A stretch of DNA of 21,351 bases from CAMPJU01 sp036675265 (GCA_036675265.1 JAKFFJ010000059.1:1-21351), one strand, 5' to 3'. Shown: positions 5,859-15,173, counted from the first letter of the stretch. Numbers and translations: made by a program. Notes: generated by a model from the letters alone, not told the origin.

Positions 5859-7019
5859 ATGCCTGCCATGACCGCCGCGACGACCGCCCACGACACCCGG
5901 ATCGACCGACCTGCCCGCGCCCGCGTGACGGCCATCGCCGTCGCAGCCGCCTGCCTGTTCGCGTTGGCCGGATGCAGCAAGGGCGAAGGCGATGCGAAGG
6001 CCGCCGATGCCGAAAAGAAGCAGGCCGATGCCGTGCCGGTCGAGGTCGCGTCCGCGCAGCGCCGCCCCGTCGCCGCCAGCTACACCGGCACCGCGCCGCT
6101 GGAAGCGCGCGCCGAATCGATGGTCGTCGCCAAGACGTCGGGCGTCGCGCTGTCGGTCGCGGTCGAGGTGGGCGACCAGGTGCGCGCCGGCCAGGTCCTG
6201 GTGCGCCTGGACGGGGCCCATGCGGCCCTGCAGGCCGCGCAGGCCGCGGCCCAGATGCGCAAGCTCGAGAGCAACTACGCGCGCTCGCGCCAGCTCGCCG
6301 AGCAGCAGCTCATCAGCGCCAACGACAACGAGCAACTGCGCTTCGACGTGGAGAACGCGCGCGCCGCCAACCGCCTGGCCAACCTGGAACTCTCCTGGAC
6401 CACGGTCACCGCACCCATCTCCGGCGTCGTCGCCGAGCGCATGATCAAGCCGGGCAACTTCGTGCAGGCCAACACGCCGATCCTCCGGATCGTCGACGAC
6501 GCGCGGCTGGAAGCCGAGCTCAACGTGCCCGAGCGCGAGCTCGCCACGCTGGAGGCCGGCCTGCCGGTGGCGCTCACCGTCGACGCGCTGCCCGGCCGCA
6601 CCTTCGAGGGCACCATCGCCCGCGTTTCGCCGGTGGTGGACGCCCAGAGCGGCACCTTCCGCGTCACTGCAGCGTTCGTCGGCAAGGGCGACCTGAAGCC
6701 GGGCATGTTCGGCCGGATCAGCATCGACTACGACCAGCGCGCAGACGCGCTGACCGTGCCGCGCGCCGCGCTGCTCGAGGACGACGCGGAACCGGCGGTG
6801 TTCGTGGTCGACGACGGCAAGGCGACGCGCGTGCCGATCGAACTGGGCTACCTGGACGGCGAGTGGGCCGAGGTGCGCGGCGGCCTGGACGAGGGCGCAC
6901 AGGTGGTGACCGCCGGCAAGGCGACGCTGCGCGACGGCAGCGCCGTGCAGGTGATCGGCGGCGGCGCGGCCGCGGAAGCGCAGGTGGCCGCGAACGACGC
7001 GGCCGGCCCGGCGCGTTGA
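5859..7019 (+). CDS. RND efflux periplasmic adaptor lipoprotein (membrane fusion protein)
   Basis: This adaptor links inner-membrane RND permeases to an outer-membrane channel. The 386-residue product has a lipoprotein signal ending LAGC (lipidated Cys39) and a charged spacer. A barrel-sandwich/lipoyl half follows at about 80-120 (VEVGDQVRAGQVLVRLDG), then a short alpha-helical hairpin (about 120-180). The second lipoyl half (WTTVTAPISGVVAERMIKPGNFV, about 180-205), a beta-barrel (about 210-290) and a membrane-proximal domain with a variable Ala-rich tail complete it. The order is that of the AcrA/MdtA (HlyD-like) family. The ATG at 5859 has no clear ribosome binding site; a second in-frame ATG lies at 5868. 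It is the first gene of an adaptor-permease-permease operon. Substrate cannot be told from sequence. Confidence 0.92.
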   Translation: MPAMTAATTAHDTRIDRPARARVTAIAVAAACLFALAGCSKGEGDAKAADAEKKQADAVPVEVASAQRRPVAASYTGTAPLEARAESMVVAKTSGVALSVAVEVGDQVRAGQVLVRLDGAHAALQAAQAAAQMRKLESNYARSRQLAEQQLISANDNEQLRFDVENARAANRLANLELSWTTVTAPISGVVAERMIKPGNFVQANTPILRIVDDARLEAELNVPERELATLEAGLPVALTVDALPGRTFEGTIARVSPVVDAQSGTFRVTAAFVGKGDLKPGMFGRISIDYDQRADALTVPRAALLEDDAEPAVFVVDDGKATRVPIELGYLDGEWAEVRGGLDEGAQVVTAGKATLRDGSAVQVIGGGAAAEAQVAANDAAGPAR

Positions 7020-7044
7020 TCGCCGCTGCTGACGGAGCACGTCC

Positions 7045-10000
7045 ATGCATGACTCGATGAACGACGGTCCCGGCCACGCCGGGGACGCTGGCGACGCACG
7101 CGCGGTGGACGGCCGCGGGCTGGTGGCGTTCTCCACCCGGCGCCGGGTGACCGTCGCGATGGCGACCCTCACCTTCGTGCTGTTCGGGGTGATCGCCCTG
7201 TTCGACCTGAAGGTCAACCTGCTGCCGGACATGAGCTACCCCACGCTCACCGTGCGCACCGAATACACCGGCGCAGCACCGGCCGAGATCGAGACCCTGA
7301 TCTCCGAACCCGTCGAGGAGGCGGTGGGCGTCGTCAAGAACCTGCGCAAGCTCACCTCGGTCTCGCGGACCGGGCAGAGCGACGTCGTCCTCCAGTTCGC
7401 CTGGGGCACCGACATGGACCAGGCGAGCCTGGACGTGCGCGACAAGCTCGAAGTGCTGCAGCTGCCGCTGGAGGCCGACGCACCCGTGCTGCTGCGCTTC
7501 AACCCGAGTACCGAGCCGGTCATGCGCCTGGTGTTCTCCAGCCAGGCCGACGACGCCAATGCGCTGCAGGAACTCAACCGGCTGCGCCGCCACGCCGACG
7601 AGGAACTCAAGAAGCGCCTCGAGCCGGTGGCGGGCGTGGCGGCGGTCAAGGTGTCCGGTGGCCTGGAGGACGAGATCCAGGTGGACATCGACCAGCAGCG
7701 CCTGGCGCAGCTCGGCATCCCGATCGGGACGGTGATCAACCGCCTGCAGCAGGAGAACGTCAACATTTCCGGCGGCCGCCTGGAGGAGGGCAGCCAGCGC
7801 TACCTGGTCCGCACGGTGAACCAGTTCGCCGACGTGCAGGAGATGCGCGACCTGTTCATCGCGAACGTGTCGGGCGGCGTGCCGGCGGCCGCCCCCGTGG
7901 ACGCCCTGGGCGCGGCGGTCCAGGGCACTGCCGCGGCGCCACCGGCGCTGGGCGGGACACCGGTCTACCTGCGCGACATCGCCGAAGTCCGCCAGGGCCA
8001 CAAGGAGCGCGAGGCGATCATCCGGATGGGCGGCAACGAGGCCGTCGAGCTTGCGATCTACAAGGAAGGCGACGCCAACACCGTCGCCGTCGCCGAGGCC
8101 GTCCGCGCCCGGCTGGCGGAGCTGGAGACGCAATTGCCCGCCGGCACGACGCTGGCCACCATCGAGGACCAGTCGCTCTTCATCGAGGACTCGATCTGGC
8201 AGGTGCAGAAGGCGGCGCTGGAAGGCGGCCTGCTCGCGATCCTGATCATCTTCCTGTTCCTGCGCGACGGCTGGAGCACGTTCGTCATCTCCCTGTCGCT
8301 GCCGGTCTCGATCGTGGCGACGTTCTTCTTCATGGACCAGCTGGGGCTGAGCCTCAACGTCATGTCGCTCGGCGGCCTCGCGCTCGCCACGGGCCTGGTG
8401 GTGGACGACTCGATCGTCGTCCTGGAGTCGATCGCCAAGGCGCGCGAGCGCGGATTGGGCATCCTCGAGGCGGCGATCACCGGCACCAGGGAAGTCAGCA
8501 TGGCGGTGGTCGCCTCCACGCTGACGACCATCGCGGTCTTCCTGCCGCTGGTGTTCGTCGAGGGGATCGCGGGACAGCTGTTCCGCGACCAGGCGCTGAC
8601 CGTGGCGATCGCGATCGCGATCTCCCTCGTCGTCTCGATGACGCTGATCCCGATGCTCTCGTCGCTGCGTGGCCGCGCGCCCCTGGCCTTTCCCGAGGAA
8701 CCGCCACATCCGCGCTGGACGCCGGCGCACCGGTGGCAGAAGCCCCTGGCGGTCACCGGCCGCGGCATCGGTGCCGCCACGCGCGGGTTCTTCTTCGGCA
8801 TCGCGTGGGCGTTCGTCCGTGCCTGGCGCGGCCTGGTGGCCGTCGTCGGGCCCTTGATGCGCAAGGCCAGCGACCTCGCGATGCGGCCGTACGATGCCGC
8901 CGAGCGCCGCTACATGCGCGTGCTTCCCGAGGCGCTTGCCCGGCCCGGCCGGGTCCTGGCGGGCGCGGCGCTGGCGTTCGCGCTGACGCTGGCAGCCATC
9001 CCGCTGCTCGGCACCGACCTGATCCCGCAGCTTGCGCAGGACCGCTTCGAGATGACCGTCAAGCTGCCCGCCGGCACCCCGTTGCGCGAGACCGATGCGC
9101 TGGTGCGCGAACTGCAGGCGGCGCACGACGACACCGAAGGCCTCGAACAGCTCTATGGCGTCAGTGGCAGCGGCACGCGGCTGGACGCGAACCCGACCGA
9201 GTCCGGCGAGAACATCGGCAAGCTCACGGTGGTGATGTCCGATGGCGGCAGCCCGGACACCGAGGCCGCGATCAGCGAGCAACTGCGCGCGACGATGGCC
9301 GCGCACCCGGAGGCGCAGGTGGACTTCAGCCGGCCGGAACTCTTCAGCTTCTCCACCCCGCTGGAAATCGAACTGTCCGGCCAGGACCTCGGCGCCATCG
9401 AGACCGCCGGCCGCAGGCTGGCGGCGCTGATGCGCGAGAACCCGAACTTCGCCGACGTGAAGTCCACGGTGGAAGAGGGCTTCCCGGAAGTGCAGATCCG
9501 CTTCGACCAGGAGCGTGCCGCGGCGCTGGGCATGACCACCCGCGAGGTGGCCGACCTGGTCGTGCGCAAGGTGCGGGGCGAGGTGGCCACGCGCTACAGC
9601 TTCCGTGACAGGAAGATCGACGTGCTGGTGCGTGCGCGCGAATCGGACCGCGCGTCGGTGGACGACATCCGCCACCTGATCGTCAATCCCGCCAGCGATC
9701 GCCCGGTGACGCTCGACGCGGTCGCCGACATCGTCGAGACCACCGGTCCGAGCGAGATCCACCGTGTCGACCAGGTGCGCGTGGCGGTGGTCTCGGCCAA
9801 CCTGCGCGACATCGACCTGGGCACCGCGGTGCGCGAGGTCGAGCAGATCGTCGCGGAGAACCCGCTCGGCCCCGGCATCGGCATGCACGTGGGCGGGCAG
9901 GGCGAGGAGCTGGCCGAGTCGGTGGCGTCGCTGTTGTTCGCGTTCGCGCTGGCGATCTTCCTCGTCTACCTGGTCATGGCCTCGCAGTTCGAATCGCTGC

Positions 10001-10500
10001 TGCACCCGTTCGTGATCCTGTTCACCATCCCGCTGGCGCTCGTCGGCGCGATCGGTGCGCTGCTGCTCACCGGGTCGCCCGTCTCGGTCGTCGTGTTCAT
10101 CGGCCTGATCCTGCTGGTCGGCCTGGTGACCAAGAACGCCATCATCCTGGTCGACAAGGTCAACCAGTTGCGCGAGGCCGGCGTCGCCAAGCGCGAAGCG
10201 CTGGTCGAGGGCGCGCGCTCGCGCCTGCGCCCGATCGCGATGACCACCCTGTGCACGGTGTTCGGCTTCCTGCCCCTGGTGCTGGAAGGCGGCGCGGGCG
10301 CGGAAGTGCGCGCGCCGATGGCGCTGACGGTGATCGGTGGCCTGGTGGTGTCCACGCTGCTGACGCTGGTCGTCATCCCGGTCGTGTACGACCTGATGGA
10401 CCGGCGCGCCGACGCCTGGTACCTGGAGCGCGGCCGCCGCGCGCGGCGGCGGTACGGTCCTGTCGGCTCCGGCGACGCCGCCGGCGCAGAGCCGGCCTGA
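7045..10500 (+). CDS. RND efflux permease 1 (HAE1/MdtB-like, proton relay intact)
   Basis: This is a proton-driven inner-membrane exporter subunit of 1151 residues, longer than the usual 1020-1050. It has the RND plan: a first span near residues 35-55, a large periplasmic loop, TM2-6, a second half with another large loop, then TM8-12. The relay residues look complete: D454 and D455 in LVVDDSIVVLE (TM4) and K1030 in LVTKNAIILVD (TM10). Extra length comes mainly from an insertion between the two halves at about 545-625, including a hydrophobic Trp/Phe-rich stretch (581-604). A short Ala/Pro-rich insertion sits in the first periplasmic loop. Start ATG 7045 has GGAG seven bases upstream. It is followed by a second permease nine bases on. 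The substrate is unknown. Confidence 0.93.
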   Translation: MHDSMNDGPGHAGDAGDARAVDGRGLVAFSTRRRVTVAMATLTFVLFGVIALFDLKVNLLPDMSYPTLTVRTEYTGAAPAEIETLISEPVEEAVGVVKNLRKLTSVSRTGQSDVVLQFAWGTDMDQASLDVRDKLEVLQLPLEADAPVLLRFNPSTEPVMRLVFSSQADDANALQELNRLRRHADEELKKRLEPVAGVAAVKVSGGLEDEIQVDIDQQRLAQLGIPIGTVINRLQQENVNISGGRLEEGSQRYLVRTVNQFADVQEMRDLFIANVSGGVPAAAPVDALGAAVQGTAAAPPALGGTPVYLRDIAEVRQGHKEREAIIRMGGNEAVELAIYKEGDANTVAVAEAVRARLAELETQLPAGTTLATIEDQSLFIEDSIWQVQKAALEGGLLAILIIFLFLRDGWSTFVISLSLPVSIVATFFFMDQLGLSLNVMSLGGLALATGLVVDDSIVVLESIAKARERGLGILEAAITGTREVSMAVVASTLTTIAVFLPLVFVEGIAGQLFRDQALTVAIAIAISLVVSMTLIPMLSSLRGRAPLAFPEEPPHPRWTPAHRWQKPLAVTGRGIGAATRGFFFGIAWAFVRAWRGLVAVVGPLMRKASDLAMRPYDAAERRYMRVLPEALARPGRVLAGAALAFALTLAAIPLLGTDLIPQLAQDRFEMTVKLPAGTPLRETDALVRELQAAHDDTEGLEQLYGVSGSGTRLDANPTESGENIGKLTVVMSDGGSPDTEAAISEQLRATMAAHPEAQVDFSRPELFSFSTPLEIELSGQDLGAIETAGRRLAALMRENPNFADVKSTVEEGFPEVQIRFDQERAAALGMTTREVADLVVRKVRGEVATRYSFRDRKIDVLVRARESDRASVDDIRHLIVNPASDRPVTLDAVADIVETTGPSEIHRVDQVRVAVVSANLRDIDLGTAVREVEQIVAENPLGPGIGMHVGGQGEELAESVASLLFAFALAIFLVYLVMASQFESLLHPFVILFTIPLALVGAIGALLLTGSPVSVVVFIGLILLVGLVTKNAIILVDKVNQLREAGVAKREALVEGARSRLRPIAMTTLCTVFGFLPLVLEGGAGAEVRAPMALTVIGGLVVSTLLTLVVIPVVYDLMDRRADAWYLERGRRARRRYGPVGSGDAAGAEPA

Positions 10501-10509
10501 GGCCACGCC

Positions 10510-13500
10510 ATGACGATCGCGGAGCTCAGCCTGAAGCGTCCGGTCACGGCGACGATGCTGTTCGTGTCGTTGTTCGTGATCGGGCTCATCGCATCGCTGC
10601 GGTTGCCGCTGGAGATGTTCCCGGAGGTCTCGCCGCCCTTCATCTACGTCGATCTTCCCTACACCGGCTCCACGCCCGAGGAAGTCGAGCGGACGATCCT
10701 GCGCCCCGTCGAGGAGGCCCTGTCCACGCTCGCGGGCATCAAGGGCATGGAAGGCCAGGCGCGGGCGGAGGGCGCGGGCGTCTTCATCGAGTTCTCCGAC
10801 TGGGACCGTGACGTCGCGATCGCCGCGTCGGAGGCGCGCGAACGCATCGACGCCATCCGCTCCGAGCTCCCCGACGACCTGCAGCGCTACTACGTCCTGA
10901 AGTTCTCGACGTCGGACGAGGCCGTGCTCCAGTTGCGGCTGGCGACCGCCACCGGCAACCTGGCGGACCAGTACGCGCTGATCGAGCGCGAGTTCAAGCG
11001 CCGGATCGAACGCCTTCCCGGCGTGGCCCGCGTCGACATTTCCGGCGCCGCGCCGAGCGAGATCGAGATCGCGGTCAGCCCCGATCGCCTGTCCGCGCAC
11101 GGCATCGGGCTCAACGAACTCGCCGCGCGCATGCGTTCGGTGAACTTCTCGGTGTCCGCCGGCCTGATCGACGACGGCGGCCAGCGCCTGCGCGTGCAGC
11201 CCGTGGGCGAACTCGACCACCTGCAGCAGTTGCGCGACCTGGTGATCGGCGACAACGGGCTGCGCCTGGGCGACGTGGCCACCGTCCGGCTCAAGCCGCA
11301 GAGGATCGACTTCGGGCGGCGCCTGGACGGCGTGCCGGCGGTCGGCATCGACGTCTTCAAGGAGCGCAACGCCAACCTGGTCGAAGTGGCGCGGCTGGTG
11401 ATGGCCGAAGTCGATGCCATCCGTGCCGAACCGCGCCTGTCGGACCTCCAGGTCAACGTGATCCAGGACCAGGGCGAAGGCGTGACCAGCTCGCTGATGT
11501 CGCTGGCCGAGGCCGGCGCGATCGGATTCGCCTTGTCGGTCCTGGTGCTCTACTTCTTCCTCCGGCACTGGCCGTCCACGGCGATGGTGACGCTGGCCAT
11601 CCCGATCTGCTTCGTCATGACGCTCGGCTTCATGTACTTCGCCGGCGTCACCCTCAACATCCTCACGATGATGGGCCTGCTGCTGGCGGTCGGCATGCTG
11701 GTCGACAACGCGGTGGTGGTGGTCGAGAGCATCTACCAGGAACGCGAGAAGAACCCGGGGGATCCGCGGCGCGCGTCCATCATCGGGACCCGGCACGTCG
11801 CGATCGCGCTGTCGGCGGGCACGCTCTGCCACTGCATCGTGTTCGTCCCGAACCTGTTCGGCGACCGCAACTTCATCAGCATCTACCTGGGCCAGATCGC
11901 GATCACCATCTGCGTCTCGCTGCTCGCCTCCTGGCTGGTCGCGGTCAGCCTGATCCCGATGATCTCGGCGCGGCTGAAGACCCCGCCGCAACTGAACGAC
12001 CGCACCGGCCTCATCCACCGGCTCCAGGATCGCTACGGGCGCTTCCTGCGCTGGACCCTGGACCATCGCGGCTTCAGCGTGCTCGGCATCCTGCTGATCA
12101 TCGCGGCGAGCGCCATCCCGATGACGATGATGCAGACGGACATGTTCAACGAGGAGCAGGGAGGCGAGACCGAGATCTACTACCAGTGGAAGGGCGCCTA
12201 CACCTTCGAGCAGATCTCCGAGGAAGTGCTGCGGGTCGAGGACTTCCTCGACGAGAACCGCGAGCGCTTCCACATCACCCAGATCTACTCCTGGTTCAGC
12301 GAGCAGGGATGGGCGGGCACGCAGCTGAAGTTCGACACCACCGAGATCGGCGAGACGACCGCACTGGTCGAGGAGATCCGCAAGGCACTGCCGAAATCCG
12401 CGCGCGCCAACATCGGCATCGGCGACGACGGCGGGCAGGGTGGCGGCGAAGAGGGCGTACGGGTGCAGCTCGTGGGTGACTCGGCCGAACGCCTCGCCGA
12501 CCTCGCCGCCACGGTGGTGCCGCAGTTGGCCCGGCACGAGCAGCTCCGCGACGTGCGCGTCGACGTGGGCGACCGCAACACCGAGCTGTCGGTGCGGGTG
12601 GACCGCGAACGCGCCGCCGCGATGGGGTTCAGTGCCCAGGAAGTGGCGGCATTCGTGGGCATCGCACTACGCGGCACGCCCCTGCGGGAGTTCCGCCGTG
12701 GCGACACGGAGGTGCCCGTCTGGTTGCGCTTCGCCGGTGCCGACGACTACGGCGTCGAGGACCTGTCGAGCTTCATGGTGCGCGCGCCGGATGGTCGCAG
12801 CGTGCCCCTGATCGGCCTGGTCGACGTGTCGATGACGCCGGCGGCGACCCAGATCCAGCGCACGGACCGGCAGACCACGCTGACCATCCAGGCCAACCTC
12901 GCCGAGGGCACGACCGTGCCGCAGGCGCGCGAGCTGATGGAGGGCACGCTCGGCGCGATGACGTTCCCGGCGGGCTACTCCTACACGTTCGACGGCGCGT
13001 TCCAGCGCGAGGACGAGGCGATGGCGCAGATGATGTTCAACCTGCTGATCGCGCTGGTGATGATCTACGTGGTGATGGCGGCGGTGTTCGAGTCGCTGCT
13101 GTTCCCGGCGGCGATCATGAGCGGCGTGCTGTTCTCGGTGCTCGGCGTGTTCTGGCTGTTCGCGCTGACCGGCACGACCTTCAACATCATGGCCTTCATC
13201 GGCATCCTGGTGCTGATGGGCGTGGTGGTGAACAACGGCATCGTGATGGTGGAGCACATCAACAACCACCGCCGGCGCGGCATGTCGCGGACCGATGCGC
13301 TGGTCGAAGGCAGCCGGGAACGCCTGCGCCCGATCCTGATGACGATGGGCACGGCCATCCTGGCGATGGTGCCGATCGCGCTGTCCAACACGCAGATGGG
13401 CGGCGACGGCCCGCCGTACTACCCCATGGCACGCGCGATCGCCGGCGGCCTGGCGTTCTCGACGGTGGTCAGCCTGCTGTTCCTGCCGACCATCTACGCG

Positions 13501-13605
13501 CTGCTCGACGACGCGCGCCTGGGCACCTCCCGCGCCATCCGCCGCGCCCGCGGCGATCGTGCAGCCGCCCACCCCGCAGCCGTGGCCGCCATCACTTCGG
13601 AGTAG
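10510..13605 (+). CDS. RND efflux permease 2 (HAE1 type, altered proton relay)
   Basis: This is the second RND transporter subunit, 1031 residues, of normal family length. The start MTIAELSLKRPVTATML is the typical first transmembrane entry, and SPPFIYVDLPYTGSTPEEVE follows as in HAE1 permeases. The TM4 motif reads LVDNAVVVVE, so D399 is kept but the second acidic residue is N400. The TM10 motif reads VVVNNGIVMVE, so the lysine found in AcrB and in permease 1 is N908. Similar changes occur in other RND branches, so they do not prove inactivity. With permease 1 having the full set, a heteromeric MdtB/MdtC-like pump is possible. It starts nine bases after permease 1, with a weak GAGG at that stop. 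A large palindrome begins eight bases after its own stop. Confidence 0.93.
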   Translation: MTIAELSLKRPVTATMLFVSLFVIGLIASLRLPLEMFPEVSPPFIYVDLPYTGSTPEEVERTILRPVEEALSTLAGIKGMEGQARAEGAGVFIEFSDWDRDVAIAASEARERIDAIRSELPDDLQRYYVLKFSTSDEAVLQLRLATATGNLADQYALIEREFKRRIERLPGVARVDISGAAPSEIEIAVSPDRLSAHGIGLNELAARMRSVNFSVSAGLIDDGGQRLRVQPVGELDHLQQLRDLVIGDNGLRLGDVATVRLKPQRIDFGRRLDGVPAVGIDVFKERNANLVEVARLVMAEVDAIRAEPRLSDLQVNVIQDQGEGVTSSLMSLAEAGAIGFALSVLVLYFFLRHWPSTAMVTLAIPICFVMTLGFMYFAGVTLNILTMMGLLLAVGMLVDNAVVVVESIYQEREKNPGDPRRASIIGTRHVAIALSAGTLCHCIVFVPNLFGDRNFISIYLGQIAITICVSLLASWLVAVSLIPMISARLKTPPQLNDRTGLIHRLQDRYGRFLRWTLDHRGFSVLGILLIIAASAIPMTMMQTDMFNEEQGGETEIYYQWKGAYTFEQISEEVLRVEDFLDENRERFHITQIYSWFSEQGWAGTQLKFDTTEIGETTALVEEIRKALPKSARANIGIGDDGGQGGGEEGVRVQLVGDSAERLADLAATVVPQLARHEQLRDVRVDVGDRNTELSVRVDRERAAAMGFSAQEVAAFVGIALRGTPLREFRRGDTEVPVWLRFAGADDYGVEDLSSFMVRAPDGRSVPLIGLVDVSMTPAATQIQRTDRQTTLTIQANLAEGTTVPQARELMEGTLGAMTFPAGYSYTFDGAFQREDEAMAQMMFNLLIALVMIYVVMAAVFESLLFPAAIMSGVLFSVLGVFWLFALTGTTFNIMAFIGILVLMGVVVNNGIVMVEHINNHRRRGMSRTDALVEGSRERLRPILMTMGTAILAMVPIALSNTQMGGDGPPYYPMARAIAGGLAFSTVVSLLFLPTIYALLDDARLGTSRAIRRARGDRAAAHPAAVAAITSE

Positions 13606-13613
13606 TTGCGTGG

Positions 13614-13719
13614 GGCGCGGCCGTGGTGCCGTGTCGGGACACGCCGCAAGTACGTCCATGTAGGCTACTCAGCGCCATCCATGGCGCTGAGTGTCCCGCC
13701 ACGGCACCACGACCGCGCC
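13614..13719. repeat. Long imperfect palindrome 1 (outer 29-bp arms, inner CCATCCATGG hairpin)
   Basis: The outer arms 13614-13642 and 13691-13719 pair at 27 of 29 positions. Inside, a perfect 11-bp stem with a CC tip (13668-13691) has the core GCGCCATCCATGGCGC. Between the left arm and the inner hairpin is an unpaired segment of about 25 nt (GCCGCAAGTACGTCCATGTA...). It begins eight bases after the RND operon stop and may act as a factor-independent stop or mRNA-stabilising structure, although no U-run follows. It resembles dispersed intergenic repeats of xanthomonads (inference; not searched). Confidence 0.75.
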
Positions 13720-13789
13720 TTGCGACATCGCCGGCTTGTGAAGACTCAAGAGCAAACGCAACCGCATCGGCGCGCCCGCTGATCCCGGA

Positions 13790-13901
13790 GGCCGTCGGCG
13801 TGCGTGGGCGTGGTTTGAGCAGGCCATGGATGGCCTGCGGCCGGCGTTAAAGGCAGGACGCCGTCACGCCGGACAAACCACGCCCACGCACGACGGCGGC
13901 C
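13790..13901. repeat. Long imperfect palindrome 2 (outer 28-bp arms, same core, opposite orientation)
   Basis: The outer arms 13790-13817 and 13874-13901 pair at 26 of 28 positions. An inner 9-bp stem (13819-13838) carries GGCCATGGATGGCC, which is the GGCCATCCATGGCC core on the minus strand. A second small stem (CCGGCGT 13841-13847 with ACGCCGG 13866-13872) fills the asymmetric segment. Read on the minus strand the order is arm, asymmetric segment, CATCCATGG hairpin, arm. This is the same order as palindrome 1 on the plus strand, so the two look like inverted copies of one element class with different arms. It lies downstream of the TraB gene. The rest of the 13606-13943 spacer holds nothing else I recognise. 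Confidence 0.75.
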
Positions 13902-13943
13902 CTAGGCGACATCTCAATGCGCGCCGGCTCTTGGCAAAAAAAA

Positions 13944-15173
13944 TTAGCCCAGCAACCGACCCAGCATCCGCGCGCCGCCGAGCCAGACGCCGATGGCGGT
14001 GCCCATGCTGGTGAGGAAGAAGTTGAGCAGCACCCGCGCGACGCGGTTGCGCCACCAGCCGCGCACGGTCTGCACGTCGTCGCGCAGCGCCATGAAGTCG
14101 GCGTAGGTGGGCTTGCGCACCCAGGCCTCCACCAGCGCACTGATCGTGCCCGACGCAAGGGCGGGGTGGAGCGGCGTGAGTGGCGAGGCGAGGAACGCCG
14201 CCACGATGCTGAGTGGGTGGCCGCCGGCCAGCGCGCAGCCGATCGCACCCAGCGTGCCGGTGAGCAGCACCCAGTACAGCACCAGCTCGCCGCCCAGGTC
14301 CGCGCCGCCCTGCCAGAACCCCCATGCAAAGCCGCCGAGCACGAAGGCGGTGAGTGCCAGGGTGAACCAGGGGATGCCGGAGCCGGTGGCGACCTGCTCG
14401 AGCGTGCCGGTCACGTCCCCGGGCGCCTCGCGGTCGTCGCGCAGGTGGCGCGCCAGGCCCTGCAGGTGGCCGGCGCCGACGACCGCCAGCACCTCGCGTG
14501 CCGCGGGGGCGCCGGACGGTTCGCGCAGCTTCGCGGCCATGTAGCGGTCGCGCTCGGCGATGACCACGTCGTACAGCACCGGGTTCTCCCGTGCGAACTC
14601 GCCGAAGCTCGCCTCCAGCATGTCGCCCTGCTTGAGGTCCTCGATCTGTTCGCTGCCGACTTCCTCGTCGAAGAACAGGCTGGCCAGCAGGCCGCCGCCG
14701 ACCTTGGCGCGTCCCCACCACCCGAGCCGGTGCATCGCCCGGCGGAAGGTCAGGCCGACGTCGCGGTCGATGAGCCGCAGGGGCAGGTCGCGGGCACGCG
14801 CTTCCAGCGCGGCCGCCTTGAGTTCCGCGCCCGGTTCGATGCCCAGCTGCTCGGCGAGCCGGCGCTGGTACGCAGCCAGTCCCAGGTTCGCCGCGAAGAC
14901 CGCGGCGCGGCCTTCGCGCAGCACGCGCACCAGGTCGAGCTTCGCCAGCGCATCCGGGTCGCTGAGTGCCTGCATCCGTTGCGCGTCGAGCTCGACCGCG
15001 ACCGCGTCGAACGCGCCGCTGTCGATCGCGGCCCGCACGCAGTCCACGCTCGCCTGCGAAACGTGCGCGGTGCCGAGCAGCGTGTAGCGCACGCCGTCGC
15101 GCTCGACCACGGCGGTGGGCTGGCCCTCGAAGCATGCCTGCGGCGCGGCGGGAAACGATGGCTCGGCATGCAT
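13944..15173 (-). CDS. TraB/PrgY (Tiki-like) family membrane protein
   Basis: The 409-residue product belongs to the TraB/PrgY family, related to Tiki-type putative metalloproteases. PrgY in enterococci blocks pheromone signalling; most bacterial members have no known function. The N-terminal soluble domain shows GTAHVS with H37, the VAVELD..R motif with E61 and R66, an ERDRYMA motif, and VVGAGHLQG with H236. These are the conserved putative metal or catalytic residues. The C-terminal third (about 266-405) has roughly four hydrophobic segments. Start ATG 15173 has only a weak AGG upstream. The TAA stop is followed on the transcript by eight Us, then palindrome 2. It is the last gene of the minus-strand run, 48 bp behind the hydrolase gene. 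Confidence 0.87.
   Translation of the reverse strand: MHAEPSFPAAPQACFEGQPTAVVERDGVRYTLLGTAHVSQASVDCVRAAIDSGAFDAVAVELDAQRMQALSDPDALAKLDLVRVLREGRAAVFAANLGLAAYQRRLAEQLGIEPGAELKAAALEARARDLPLRLIDRDVGLTFRRAMHRLGWWGRAKVGGGLLASLFFDEEVGSEQIEDLKQGDMLEASFGEFARENPVLYDVVIAERDRYMAAKLREPSGAPAAREVLAVVGAGHLQGLARHLRDDREAPGDVTGTLEQVATGSGIPWFTLALTAFVLGGFAWGFWQGGADLGGELVLYWVLLTGTLGAIGCALAGGHPLSIVAAFLASPLTPLHPALASGTISALVEAWVRKPTYADFMALRDDVQTVRGWWRNRVARVLLNFFLTSMGTAIGVWLGGARMLGRLLG

Noticed and set aside
6718..12537. A 1939-codon open frame on the minus strand opposite the RND genes
   Set aside because: It is antisense to two clear RND permeases and the adaptor. Its translation is rich in His, Arg, Gln, Asp and Val without domains, as expected from the shadow frame of high-GC coding DNA.
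13720..13789. Small gene or promoter between the two palindromes
   Set aside because: The 70-bp stretch shows no start with ribosome binding site and no -10/-35 pair.
13936..13943. Run of eight A residues (U8 on the traB-like transcript) as a classic terminator
   Set aside because: No stable GC hairpin directly precedes the U-run on the minus strand, and the following sequence continues GC-rich. It may still aid termination, but I cannot support it as a factor-independent terminator.
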